Assembly: GCF_006715175.1 (NCBI RefSeq)
Contig: NZ_VFMQ01000001.1
Location: forward strand, 2,294,001-2,358,000
Length of the DNA: 64,000 nucleotides
From: Curtobacterium citreum
GTDB lineage: Bacteria; Actinomycetota; Actinomycetes; Actinomycetales; Microbacteriaceae
Direction: 5' to 3'
The position numbers and the translations under genes were made by a program. The notes under the pieces are model-generated. The model was not told where the DNA came from, made no database searches, and was given only the letters and a program-made list of their open reading frames with translations. This document shows positions 26,298-34,609 of this stretch, piece after piece. Within the stretch, counting starts at the first letter, position 1. Each line of letters starts with the position of its first letter.

Positions 26298-27172
26298 TCC
26301 GCCGACTCGTCGCCCGGCCGACCGGGGTGTTCGCCGTCGTGGTCCTCGGCCTGCTCGTGGTCCTGGCCGCCGTGTCCCTCGTGTGGACGCCGCAGGACCC
26401 CTTCCGCACCGACCCGTTCCGGCAGTGGTCCGGGCCGAGCGCCGCGCACTGGTTCGGCACCGACGCCTCCGGACGGGACATCGCGAGCTACCTCCTCGCG
26501 GGCACGCGGACGACGGTGCTCGTCGCGGTGGGGTCCGGGGTCATCGCGAGCGTCGTCGGCATCGTGCTCACGGCGGTCGGCTCGCTCACCGCCCGGTGGG
26601 TGCGCGAGGGCACGGCCGTCCTGCTCGACATCCTCGTGGCGTTCCCCACGCTGTTGACGGCGATGCTGCTCACCGCGGTGTTCGGCGGTTCGCTCGGCGT
26701 CGTGGTCGTGAGCGTCGGCCTGTCCTTCGGCGTGACGATCGCCCGCGTGGCCCGCGGCGAGATCCGCCGGATCGCGCGCAGCGACTACGTCGTCGCGGCA
26801 CGGGCGTCCGGCGTGGGACCGCTCGGGGTGCTCACCCGTCACCTCGTGCCGAACGCGACGCCGCTGTTCACCGTGCAGCTCTCGCTCGCGATGGCGACCG
26901 CGGTCCTGGCCGAGGCCGGGTTGTCGTACCTGGGCTACGGCGCCGGCTCGGACACCGCGTCGTGGGGCAGCATGCTCGCCGACCTGCAGACCTACGTGGG
27001 CGTCCACCCGTGGAGCGCCGCGTGGCCGGGAGCCGCGATCGCCCTCGTGGTCGCCGCGCTCTCGCTGCTCGGCGACGCGGTGCGGGACGCGACCGACCCG
27101 CGGCTGACGACGGGCGACCGGGCGTCCGACCCGACCACGACCTCGCCGACGACCCCGGGGGTGACCGCGTGA
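26294..27172 (+). CDS. Peptide-type ABC transporter permease (DppC-like)
   Basis: 292 aa. N-terminal helix, then the DppC-family motif HWFGTDASGRDI, further membrane segments and an EAA loop SDYVVAARASGVGPLGVLTRH. Forms the transmembrane heterodimer with the preceding permease. Start GTG 26294 and end both in GTGA overlaps, so expression is tightly coupled across the operon. Confidence 0.94.
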   Translation: MIRRLVARPTGVFAVVVLGLLVVLAAVSLVWTPQDPFRTDPFRQWSGPSAAHWFGTDASGRDIASYLLAGTRTTVLVAVGSGVIASVVGIVLTAVGSLTARWVREGTAVLLDILVAFPTLLTAMLLTAVFGGSLGVVVVSVGLSFGVTIARVARGEIRRIARSDYVVAARASGVGPLGVLTRHLVPNATPLFTVQLSLAMATAVLAEAGLSYLGYGAGSDTASWGSMLADLQTYVGVHPWSAAWPGAAIALVVAALSLLGDAVRDATDPRLTTGDRASDPTTTSPTTPGVTA

Positions 27173-28026
27173 CGGACGCACACGACCGCGTGACGCACGC
27201 ACACGACCGCGTGACGGACGCACACGAGCGCGGGCCGGACCCGCGCGCCGGACTCGAGGTCTCGGGTCTCTCGGTGCGCATCGCGGGGCGGACGGTCCTG
27301 GACCGTGTGTCGTTCACCGTGCCTCCCGGCCGTCGCGTCGGCGTGATCGGCGCGTCCGGATCCGGCAAGTCGATGACCTCGCTCGCCCTGATGGGGTTGG
27401 AGCCCACCGGTGCGCTCGTGACCGGCAGCATCCGCCTGGACGGGCGGGAGCTCGTCGGCCTGCCCGACCGCGAGCGGGCGAAGCACCGCGGCGCGGACCT
27501 GGGCATGGTGTTCCAGGAACCGGGCACGGCGCTCGACCCGCTCCGACGGGTCGGCGCGCAGGTCGCGGAGCCCCTCCGGCTGCACCGCGGCCTGGACCGT
27601 CGTGCCGCACGGACCGCCGCCGTCGCACTGGCCGACGCGGTGGGTCTGCCGGACCCGGCGTCGCTCCTGCGGCAGTACCCGCACCAGCTGTCCGGCGGGC
27701 AGCGGCAGCGGATCTGCATCGCGATGGCGATGGCCGGGTCGCCCGCCTACCTGATCGCCGACGAGCCGACCACGGCGCTCGACGTCACGACCGAGGCCCG
27801 GATCCTCGAGCTGTTCGAGCGGCTGTCCTCGGCACGCGGCACCGGGATGCTGTTCGTGACGCACGACCTCGCCGTGCTCGCGCGCATCGCCGACACCGCC
27901 GTCGTGCTGCACGAGGGGCGCGTCGTCGAGCAGGGGCCGGTCCGCACCCTGCTCGGGGCACCGCAGCACCCCGCCACGACCGCACTCGTCGAGGCCGCCC
28001 GCGCCACCGCCAGGAGGACCCCGTGA
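27169..28026 (+). CDS. Peptide ABC transporter ATPase (DppD-like) with repeated N-terminus
   Basis: Up to 285 aa. Walker A GASGSGKSMTSLAL, signature LSGGQRQRICIAMAM, Walker B YLIADEPTTALDV, H-loop FVTHDLAVLARI. The N-terminus is three near-identical 21-bp units (27169-27189, 27190-27210, 27211-27231) encoding VTDAHDR, VTHAHDR and VTDAHER; each starts with GTG, so three start codons are possible. The first overlaps the permease stop as GTGA. The C-terminal oligopeptide-transporter extension is short. Confidence 0.92.
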   Translation: MTDAHDRVTHAHDRVTDAHERGPDPRAGLEVSGLSVRIAGRTVLDRVSFTVPPGRRVGVIGASGSGKSMTSLALMGLEPTGALVTGSIRLDGRELVGLPDRERAKHRGADLGMVFQEPGTALDPLRRVGAQVAEPLRLHRGLDRRAARTAAVALADAVGLPDPASLLRQYPHQLSGGQRQRICIAMAMAGSPAYLIADEPTTALDVTTEARILELFERLSSARGTGMLFVTHDLAVLARIADTAVVLHEGRVVEQGPVRTLLGAPQHPATTALVEAARATARRTP

Positions 28027-28838
28027 CCACGCCCTCCGCAGCGCCGCAGCCGGACGCCCTGCCCGTCCTGGCCGGGACCGGGCTGCACCGCACGTACCGG
28101 CTCCCCCGCCGTGGGCCGTTCGAGCCCGGCCCGGTCCGCACCGCCGTCGACGGGATCGACCTGACGGTCGCTCCCGGCGCCCGGCTCGGGATCGTCGGCG
28201 AGTCCGGGTCCGGCAAGTCCACCCTGGTGCGGCTGCTCGCCGGCCTGGAGGCGCCTTCCGCCGGCACCGTGACCGCCTCCGGTCGTCCCGTGGTCGCGTC
28301 CGCCTCCGCTGCCGCGATGCGGTGGTTCCGTCGCGAGACGGGCGTCGTGTTCCAGGACCCCTATGCGTCGCTCGACCCGCGGATGCGCGTGGGCACGATC
28401 ATCGCCGAGCCGCTCCGGGCACTGCGGATCCCCGGCGACCACCGAGAGCTGGTGCGGCGGGTCCTCGAGCGGGTCGACCTGCCGGTGGACGCCGTGGACC
28501 GGTACCCGCACGAGTTCTCCGGCGGGCAGCGGCAGCGGATCGCGATCGCCCGGGCGGTGGTGCACGAGCCGCGGATCCTGTTCGGGGACGAGCCGATGAG
28601 CGCCCTCGACGTGGTGGTCCGCGCGCGCGTGATCGACCTGTTCCGCTCGCTCGCGGACGACCTCGGGTTGACGCTCGTCCTCGTGTCGCACGACATCGGC
28701 GTGGTGCAGCGGCTGTGCGACACCGTGGCGGTGCTGTCCGAGGGGCGGATCGTCGAGCACGGCCCGGTCGCGCTGCTGGACGACCCCCAGCACGACGTCA
28801 CGCGGGCGCTGGTCGCGGCGGCGCCGACGCTGCCGTAG
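28023..28838 (+). CDS. Peptide ABC transporter ATPase (DppF-like)
   Basis: 271 aa. Walker A GESGSGKSTLVRLLAG, signature FSGGQRQRIAIARA, Walker B ILFGDEPMSALDV, H-loop LVSHDIGVVQRL. Pairs with the preceding ATPase. Start GTG 28023 in a GTGA overlap. Last gene of the operon; the convergent amidase gene ends 24 bp further on, with no clear hairpin between. Confidence 0.93.
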   Translation: MTTPSAAPQPDALPVLAGTGLHRTYRLPRRGPFEPGPVRTAVDGIDLTVAPGARLGIVGESGSGKSTLVRLLAGLEAPSAGTVTASGRPVVASASAAAMRWFRRETGVVFQDPYASLDPRMRVGTIIAEPLRALRIPGDHRELVRRVLERVDLPVDAVDRYPHEFSGGQRQRIAIARAVVHEPRILFGDEPMSALDVVVRARVIDLFRSLADDLGLTLVLVSHDIGVVQRLCDTVAVLSEGRIVEHGPVALLDDPQHDVTRALVAAAPTLP

Positions 28839-28862
28839 GCGGTGCGGGCGGGCGCGAGCGCC

Positions 28863-30320
28863 TCACCAGCAGGCGGGGTGCCGCCGCTGCCACCGCAGAC
28901 GTCGCTCGAGCTGGGCGCCGAGCGCGAGCAGCGTGCGCTCACCCCCGGGACGGCCGATCAGCTGCACGCCCATCGGCAGACCCTCGCCGTCCGGGTGGCC
29001 CGCACCGGTGACCCCGACGGGCAGCGTGATCGCGGGCAGTCCCGCGACGTTCACCATCGAGGTCCACGGGGAGTACGCGCACTGGCGGCGGAAGTCCTCG
29101 TCCGGGTCGTCGCCGTACCATCCGAGGGGCCGCGGCGGCAACGCCAACGTCGGGGTGAGCACGGCGTCGAACCGGTCGAACGCCCGGATCAGCGCCACGG
29201 AGAACGCGTCGAGGGCCGTCATGGCGTCGAGCACCTGCGTCGCGGTGAGTCGCCGGCCGCGCTCGACGAGCCACCCGACGAGCGGGGTCAGCGCCGTCAG
29301 GTCGATGCCGGGCACCCGGGGCAGCCCGGCGGCGCTCGACTCCCACGCCACCCGGAAGGCGTCGGCGTAGGGCACCCGGGGCAACGAGACGTCCTCGACC
29401 CCGTGCCCGACCTCGCCGAGCACCCGGACGGCGGTGGCCACGGCCTCGCGGGCGGCGGGGTCGAACACCACGTCGACGGTGTCGTCCCACGGGGAGCCGT
29501 CGAGCAGCCCGACGACGAAGCGCCCCTCGCCCCGGACCGCCGCGGCGGTGAAGGGGCCGTCGCCGACGTCGGGCGTGACGAGCGCGTACGGCCTCGGTTC
29601 GTCGAGCCCGGTCGGCCGGACGAGGGCGTCGAGGAACATGCCGGCGTCCGCGACGTTCCGGGTGATCGGCCCGGCGACGCTCAGGCCGCCGAGGCCCGAC
29701 CGTCCGGGCACGGACGGCACCCGGCCCCGGCTCGGCTTGAGTCCGACGAGCCCGGTCGCCGCCGCGGGGATGCGCACCGATCCCCCGCCGTCGGTCCCCA
29801 CGGCCGCCGGGAGCAGTCCCGCCGCGACCGCGACCGCGGCACCGCTCGACGACCCGCCGGGAGCCCGGGAGGTGTCCCAGGGGTTGACGGTGGTGCCGAG
29901 TCGGGTCTCGGAGGACGACGACATCCCGAACTCGGGCGTCGTCGTCTTGCCGAGGCTCACGGTGCCGGCCGCGGCGAGCGCTGCGACGAGCGGGTGGTCG
30001 GCGGCTGCGGGTGCCGCGGGCAGGGCGACGGATCCGCTGCGGGTGACGACGCCCGTGCGGTCGTACAGGTCCTTGTCGCCGTGCGGGAGTCCGCAGAGCG
30101 GTCGGGAGGTCGGCACGTCGGTCCCGGGCTGCGCGGTGGTCCCGAGCTGCGCGGCGCGGCTCCGGGCCTCGTCCGCGGTGACGGTGACGAACGCGCCGAG
30201 CTCCGGGTCGAGCCGAGCGATGCGGTCGAGGTAGTGCTCGGTGACCTCGAGCGCGGTGGTCTCGCCCCGTCGGATCCAGTCCCAGAGTTCCTGCGCGGTG
30301 AGGTGGTGGAGTTCGAACAC
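28863..30320 (-). CDS. Amidase signature family enzyme
   Basis: 485 aa. The Ser-cisSer-Lys triad is visible: Lys in CGLPHGDKDLYDRTG, cis-Ser in RAPGGSSSGAAVAVAAG, nucleophile Ser in TDGGGSVRIPAAATGLVG. N-terminal FELHHLTAQELWDWIRRGE and C-terminal GVQLIGRPGGERTLL are typical of GatA-like non-Gat amidases. It hydrolyses an unknown amide. Start GTG 30320. It follows the NmrA-like gene by 11 bp on the same strand, so probably one transcript. Confidence 0.92.
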   Translation of the reverse strand: MFELHHLTAQELWDWIRRGETTALEVTEHYLDRIARLDPELGAFVTVTADEARSRAAQLGTTAQPGTDVPTSRPLCGLPHGDKDLYDRTGVVTRSGSVALPAAPAAADHPLVAALAAAGTVSLGKTTTPEFGMSSSSETRLGTTVNPWDTSRAPGGSSSGAAVAVAAGLLPAAVGTDGGGSVRIPAAATGLVGLKPSRGRVPSVPGRSGLGGLSVAGPITRNVADAGMFLDALVRPTGLDEPRPYALVTPDVGDGPFTAAAVRGEGRFVVGLLDGSPWDDTVDVVFDPAAREAVATAVRVLGEVGHGVEDVSLPRVPYADAFRVAWESSAAGLPRVPGIDLTALTPLVGWLVERGRRLTATQVLDAMTALDAFSVALIRAFDRFDAVLTPTLALPPRPLGWYGDDPDEDFRRQCAYSPWTSMVNVAGLPAITLPVGVTGAGHPDGEGLPMGVQLIGRPGGERTLLALGAQLERRLRWQRRHPACW

Positions 30321-30331
30321 GGTCCCTGAGC

Positions 30332-31294
30332 CTAGGCGGCGGTGTCCGCGGCCAGGTGTGCGGCGAGCACGTCCCGGACCGTCGTCCAGCGGTGCGGGCC
30401 GTAGCGGTCGTTCCGGACGTGGTGGAGGGTGGCCTCGCCGCTGAACATGCTGACGAAGTACTGCATCCCCTGCCAGGCGGGGAACGGCTCGTCGTCCGGG
30501 GCGCTCGAGACGCGTCGGCCGATCCGCGCCATGGCCGACAGCGTGCTCGCGGTGCCCGCCCACTGCGTGCGGAAGTGCGTGCCGGTGAGCTGCGAGAGCG
30601 TGTCCGCGACGCTCCGGGCGGTCACCCGGTCGCCGGCGACCTCGACGACCCGCGGGGCGTCCGGGTCGAGTGCGGCGAGCGCCGTCACCCGCGCGGTGTC
30701 GTCCTTCGTGGTGAAGTCGAGCACCTGGTCGGCGGAGGACCAGTACAGCACCCGGCGGCGGTCGAACAGGATCATGGGTGCCTGGCCGGTGAGCATGTCG
30801 GTGAAGGCGCCGTTCAGCACCGAGGTCGCGCGGACCGGTGCGGCGTCGAGCACGGCGGTGAACTCGCGGCGGAGCTCGAAGTTGCGGTTGGTGCCCGGGG
30901 TGATCGAGCGGTAGTCGGCGGAGTAGTCGGACGGCAGGAACCGCGGCACCCCGGCGTCCACGGCGGCGCGGAGCAGGGCGGACTGGGCGTCGACGATGAC
31001 CGAGCGGGTCCCGCTCACCGCGGAGACGACGACGTCGACCCCGTCGAGGGCGCGGACGAGGGCGTCGTGGTCGTCGTAGGCGGCGGAGACGAGGCGCACG
31101 CGGTCCGGCGCCCCGAAGGCACTCGCGGCACCGGTCGACCCGGCCGCCCCGCCCGACCGGCTGAGCGCCCGGACGAGCACGGGTCCCCGGTCGGCACCCG
31201 TGCCACCGACAGGGGACCGGTCGTCGAGCAGGGCGTGGACGATGCGCGTGCCGAGGTCGCCGGTGGCGCCCGCGACGAGGACGGTGGTGGTCAT
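30332..31294 (-). CDS. NmrA-like NAD(P)-binding protein
   Basis: 320 aa atypical short-chain dehydrogenase. N-terminal Rossmann motif TTVLVAGATGDLGTRIVHAL (GxxGxxG), then VDVVVSAVSG and SDYSADYRSI. It lacks a clear YxxxK catalytic pair, as in NmrA/isoflavone-reductase-like regulators or reductases. The middle contains FDRRRVLYWSSADQVLDFTT, common in this subfamily. Start ATG 31294. Divergent from the CPBP protease gene with 119 bp between. Confidence 0.85.
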   Translation of the reverse strand: MTTTVLVAGATGDLGTRIVHALLDDRSPVGGTGADRGPVLVRALSRSGGAAGSTGAASAFGAPDRVRLVSAAYDDHDALVRALDGVDVVVSAVSGTRSVIVDAQSALLRAAVDAGVPRFLPSDYSADYRSITPGTNRNFELRREFTAVLDAAPVRATSVLNGAFTDMLTGQAPMILFDRRRVLYWSSADQVLDFTTKDDTARVTALAALDPDAPRVVEVAGDRVTARSVADTLSQLTGTHFRTQWAGTASTLSAMARIGRRVSSAPDDEPFPAWQGMQYFVSMFSGEATLHHVRNDRYGPHRWTTVRDVLAAHLAADTAA

Positions 31295-31413
31295 GCCCCG
31301 ACGCTACGCACCCTCGCCCGGGTCGGCTCCGGCTTGCACCCTTCGGAGGAACTCCCGGTGGTGCGTCCCTCCGCCGGTCGTCGCGGGGACGGCGGATTCC
31401 TAGCGTCGAAGCC

Positions 31414-32391
31414 ATGCCTCCACACACGAAGACCGACGAACACACGAACACGGGGAAGCACGCACCCCGGACGAACCTCGCGGCGCGACACCCCATCGCG
31501 ACCTTCGCGGTCCTGGCGCTCGGCCTGAGCTGGCTCGCCTGGATCCCGTACATCCTCAGCCCGCACGGGCTCGGCGTCTGGGACGTCCACTTCCCGGAGT
31601 TGCTCGGCACGGCGCAGTTCACCGGCATCCTCCCCGGGGCGCTCCTCGGTCCGCTCGGCAGCGCGTTCCTCGTCACGGCCCTCGCCGACGGGCGCCCGGG
31701 TCTCCGGCGCTGGGTCGGGCGGCTGTGGCGCTGGCGGGTCCCGTGGCGCTGGTACGCGCTGGCGCTCGTCGGCGTCCCGCTGCTGGTGGTCCTGACCGGG
31801 CTGCCGTTCTCCGGCGGTCAGGTGCAGGCTCCCACGGCGCTGGCGCTCGTGGCACTCGTGCCCGGGCTGGTCGTGCAGCTGTTCACCACCGGTCTGTCGG
31901 AGGAGCCCGGCTGGCGCGACTTCGCCCTGCCCCGGCTGCAGGAGCGGTTCGGTCCCCTCGGTGCCGTCGCGGTGCTCGGTCCGCTCTGGGCGCTCTGGCA
32001 CATGCCGCTGTACCTGTCCGACTGGGGCGGGTGGCCGGACGCGCACTGGTCGGAACCGCTCGTGTTCGCGCTCTTCACGATCACCTTCAACGTCGTGATG
32101 ACCTGGGTCTTCAACCGCACCGGCGAGAGCCTGCCGGTCGCGCTGCTCCTGCACGTCGGTGTGAACAACACCATCTCGACGCTGTGGGCGGACATGTACC
32201 CGGGGATGACGGCCGGCACGATGATGCACGGTCTCGCGATCGTCTCCACGGTCGCGGCGGTCGTCCTGCTCGTCGCCACCCGCGGGCGGCTCGGCTACCC
32301 GGGTGCGCGCGGTGACCGGCCGGGAGGCACGCCCTCCACCACGACGTCGGCGCACGTCGTCCTCGTAGGATCGGACGATGGCACCCGCTGA
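31414..32391 (+). CDS. CPBP-family intramembrane protease
   Basis: 325 aa, about eight membrane segments. The CAAX/Abi signature is LSEEPGWRDFALPRLQ (EExxxR), then LWALWHMPLYLS (second motif with His) and HVGVNNTISTL (third). Such proteins cleave membrane substrates or confer bacteriocin immunity. Start ATG 31414. The last 14 bp overlap the following kinase gene, suggesting the protease is co-expressed with the two-component pair. Confidence 0.9.
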   Translation: MPPHTKTDEHTNTGKHAPRTNLAARHPIATFAVLALGLSWLAWIPYILSPHGLGVWDVHFPELLGTAQFTGILPGALLGPLGSAFLVTALADGRPGLRRWVGRLWRWRVPWRWYALALVGVPLLVVLTGLPFSGGQVQAPTALALVALVPGLVVQLFTTGLSEEPGWRDFALPRLQERFGPLGAVAVLGPLWALWHMPLYLSDWGGWPDAHWSEPLVFALFTITFNVVMTWVFNRTGESLPVALLLHVGVNNTISTLWADMYPGMTAGTMMHGLAIVSTVAAVVLLVATRGRLGYPGARGDRPGGTPSTTTSAHVVLVGSDDGTR

Positions 32392-33698
32392 GTCCCGCGT
32401 CGGCCGCACCGAGGTGCTGGTCGCGCTCGGCACCGCGGTCGTCGCGCTCGGCCTGCTGCTCGGCCTCCCGCCGCTGGACGCCGCCGACCCCGAGACCCTC
32501 GCAGCGCCCGTCGTCGCTCCCGCGGTGGGCAGCCTGCCGTGGTCGCTCCTGGCGCTCGGGCTGCTCGTGCAGTCCGCCGCGCTCCTGGCCGTGCGTCGGT
32601 TCCCCCGGACGGTGCTCGTCGCGGTCGCCGCGGTCCCGGTGCCGATCGCCGTGGCCGTCCCGGCGGTCGTCGACCTGTTCGGGCTGACGGCGCTCCCGGT
32701 CCTCGTCGCGGTGGTCGTCGTCGCCCTGCGCGCGCCCCTGGTCCGGACCTGGCCCGCGCTCGTCGTCACCGCCCTGCTCGTCGCCGTCGGCACGGGGGTG
32801 GCACCGGGCGATCGTCAGCGGAGCGTTCCGCGGCGGGCAGGTCGTCCGGGCGTTGCTCGACGCGTCGGGGCAGGGCGTCCTGCAGGCCCTCGGCGCGGTC
32901 GGGCTCCCCCTGGTCGTCGCGCTCGTCGTCCGCTCCCGCCGGGAGGTCCGCGCCGCCCGGGTCGCCGAGGCCGACGCACGCTCGGCGGAGGCGGACGCTC
33001 GCGCCGCCGAGGCCTCGGCGTCGGTCCGCGAGCAGGACGCCCGGGTCGACGCCGCGGTGTCCCGCGAGCGTGCTGCCATGGCCCGCGAGCTGCACGACAT
33101 CGCCGCGCACCACCTGTCCGGCATCGCCCTCATGTCGGCCGTCATCGACCGGCAGATCGACGTCGACCCGCCCGCCGCGCACGAGGGGGTGCGGCAGGTG
33201 CGGGAGCAGAGCACCGCCGTGCTCGAGGACCTGCGTCGCCTCGTCGGGCTCCTGCGCGACGACTCCCCCGCCGAACGCACGGTCGAGACCGTCGCCGGCG
33301 TCGTCGACCTGGTCGAACGCGCGCGGCTCCGGTCGGACGTCCGGCTCGAGGTGCTGCCGGGCGATCGTCCCCTGGCGGACGGCGTCGGTCCGCTCGCGCA
33401 GCTCGTCACCTACCGGACCGTGCAGGAGGCGCTGTCGAATGCAGCCGTGCACGCGGCCGGGTCGATGGTCACGGTGACCGTCGACGACCGCGACGACGAA
33501 CGCCTCCGGGTCCGTGTCGAGAACTCGGTTCCCACCGCACCGTCGTCCGGGAGCACGGCAGCGGGTGGGAACGGACTGCGTGGCATGCGTGAGCGGGCGG
33601 ACCTGGTGGGGGCGCGCCTCCAGGCCGGGCCGACCGACGGCGGCGGCTGGGTGGTGACCCTCGAGCTGAGCCGCGAGCAGCCCGAGGCGGCGTCGTGA
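32378..33698 (+). pseudogene. NarL-type sensor histidine kinase, split by a single-base frameshift
   Basis: Two frames together make one kinase. Frame 1 from ATG 32378 encodes four to five membrane helices up to about 32798 (LVVTALLVAVGTG). Frame 2 continues with SGAFRGGQVVRALLDASG, another helix (LPLVVALVV), a coiled coil, the HisKA_3 box MARELHDIAAHHLSGIALMS, N-box EALSNAAVHAAG and GNGLRGMRERA. Removing one G from the run GGGGG at 32794-32798 joins them, giving 439 aa. The cause may be a sequencing error, a recent null mutation, or slippage. If real, the kinase is not made as one chain. It ends in a GTGA overlap with the response regulator. Confidence 0.85.
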
Positions 33699-34363
33699 TC
33701 CGGGTGCTCGTGGCGGACGACCAGCCGCTCGTCCGCGCCGGCGTGTCCGCGCTGCTCGCGGCCGAGCCGGACGTCGACGTGGTGGCGGTCGCGGCCGACG
33801 GCGGCGAGGCGCTCGCCCTCGCGCGGTCGACGCGGCCGGACGTGGCGGTGCTCGACGTCCGGATGCCGGTGCGGAACGGGATCGAGGTCGCCCGGGAGCT
33901 CTGCGCTCCGGACGCGGACCCCGCGGTGCCGGTGTTGGTGCTGACGACGTTCGACCTCGACGACCTGGTGTTCGGGGCGCTCGAGGCCGGCGCGTCGGGG
34001 TTCCTGCTCAAGGACGCCGAGCCCGACGTCATCGTCGGCGCCGTCCGGCAGGTCGCGGCGGGCAACGGCACCATCGACCATTCCCTGACCCGGCGGGTCC
34101 TGCGGGAGTTCGTGTCCCGGCGCAGCCTGCAGCCCGTGACCGGGGACCGCGCCAGCGAGGTCCTGACCGCCCGCGAGCGCGACGTGTTGCTGCTCCTGGC
34201 GCAGGGGATGTCGAACGAGGAGATCGCGGCGGCCCTGGTCGTCGAGGTCTCCACCGTGAAGTCGTACCTGGCGCGGATGCTCCCGAAGCTCGGGGTCCGG
34301 TCGCGCCTGCAGGCAGTGGTGTGGGCGTACCAGAACCGGGTCGTGGCGGTCCCCGAGGGGTAG
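33695..34363 (+). CDS. NarL/LuxR-family response regulator
   Basis: 222 aa. Receiver domain VLVADDQPLVRAGVSALL, phosphoacceptor Asp in DVAVLDVRMPVRNG (about residue 52), Thr in VLTTFDLDDL, Lys in FLLKDAEP. C-terminal LuxR HTH: LTARERDVLLLLAQGMSNEEIA. Start GTG 33695 overlaps the frameshifted kinase gene. With that kinase disrupted, this regulator may depend on another phosphodonor. Confidence 0.94.
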   Translation: MIRVLVADDQPLVRAGVSALLAAEPDVDVVAVAADGGEALALARSTRPDVAVLDVRMPVRNGIEVARELCAPDADPAVPVLVLTTFDLDDLVFGALEAGASGFLLKDAEPDVIVGAVRQVAAGNGTIDHSLTRRVLREFVSRRSLQPVTGDRASEVLTARERDVLLLLAQGMSNEEIAAALVVEVSTVKSYLARMLPKLGVRSRLQAVVWAYQNRVVAVPEG

Positions 34364-34377
34364 CGCGCGCTGCCGCT

Positions 34378-34484
34378 CCGCGCGTCGGAGGCCGATCCGC
34401 TCGTAGGAGGGTGAATCGCTCGTAGGAGGCCGTTCCTTCCGGCACCCCACGCGCGGATCGGCATCCCATGTCACGCGCGATGGG
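34378..34484. repeat. Composite interspersed element, copy B
   Basis: Three 19-bp units begin at 34378, 34397 and 34416 (CCGCGCGTCGGAGGCCGAT, CCGCTCGTAGGAGGGTGAA, TCGCTCGTAGGAGGCCGTT). The near-palindrome CATCCCATGTCACGCGCGA... begins at 34461, 45 bp after the start of the last unit, exactly as in copy A at 18654. Lies directly after the response regulator gene. Confidence 0.8.
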
Positions 34485-34516
34485 CAGGAACGCTCGCTAC
34501 GGGCGGGACCGCCTGA

Positions 34517-34560
34517 CGGACGGGAGGCGCGTGGCGGGGCCGACCCGAGCCTCCCGTCCG
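34517..34560. terminator. CGGACGGGAGGC-family hairpin
   Basis: CGGACGGGAGGC (34517-34528) pairs over 12 bp with GCCTCCCGTCCG (34549-34560), loop 20 nt. It sits 50 bp before the ABC-F start and after the response regulator, consistent with termination of the upstream operon. Together with the element above it fills most of the 246-bp gap. Confidence 0.7.
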
Positions 34561-34609
34561 GTGGGTGGTGCGTCGCGGACGCGGCGCGCGTCCGTGGGAC
34601 CATGTCCGG

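Noticed and set aside
23588..27223. 1211-aa minus-strand frame opposite the ABC transporter operon
   Set aside because: Antisense to five clearly coding genes; composition-driven.
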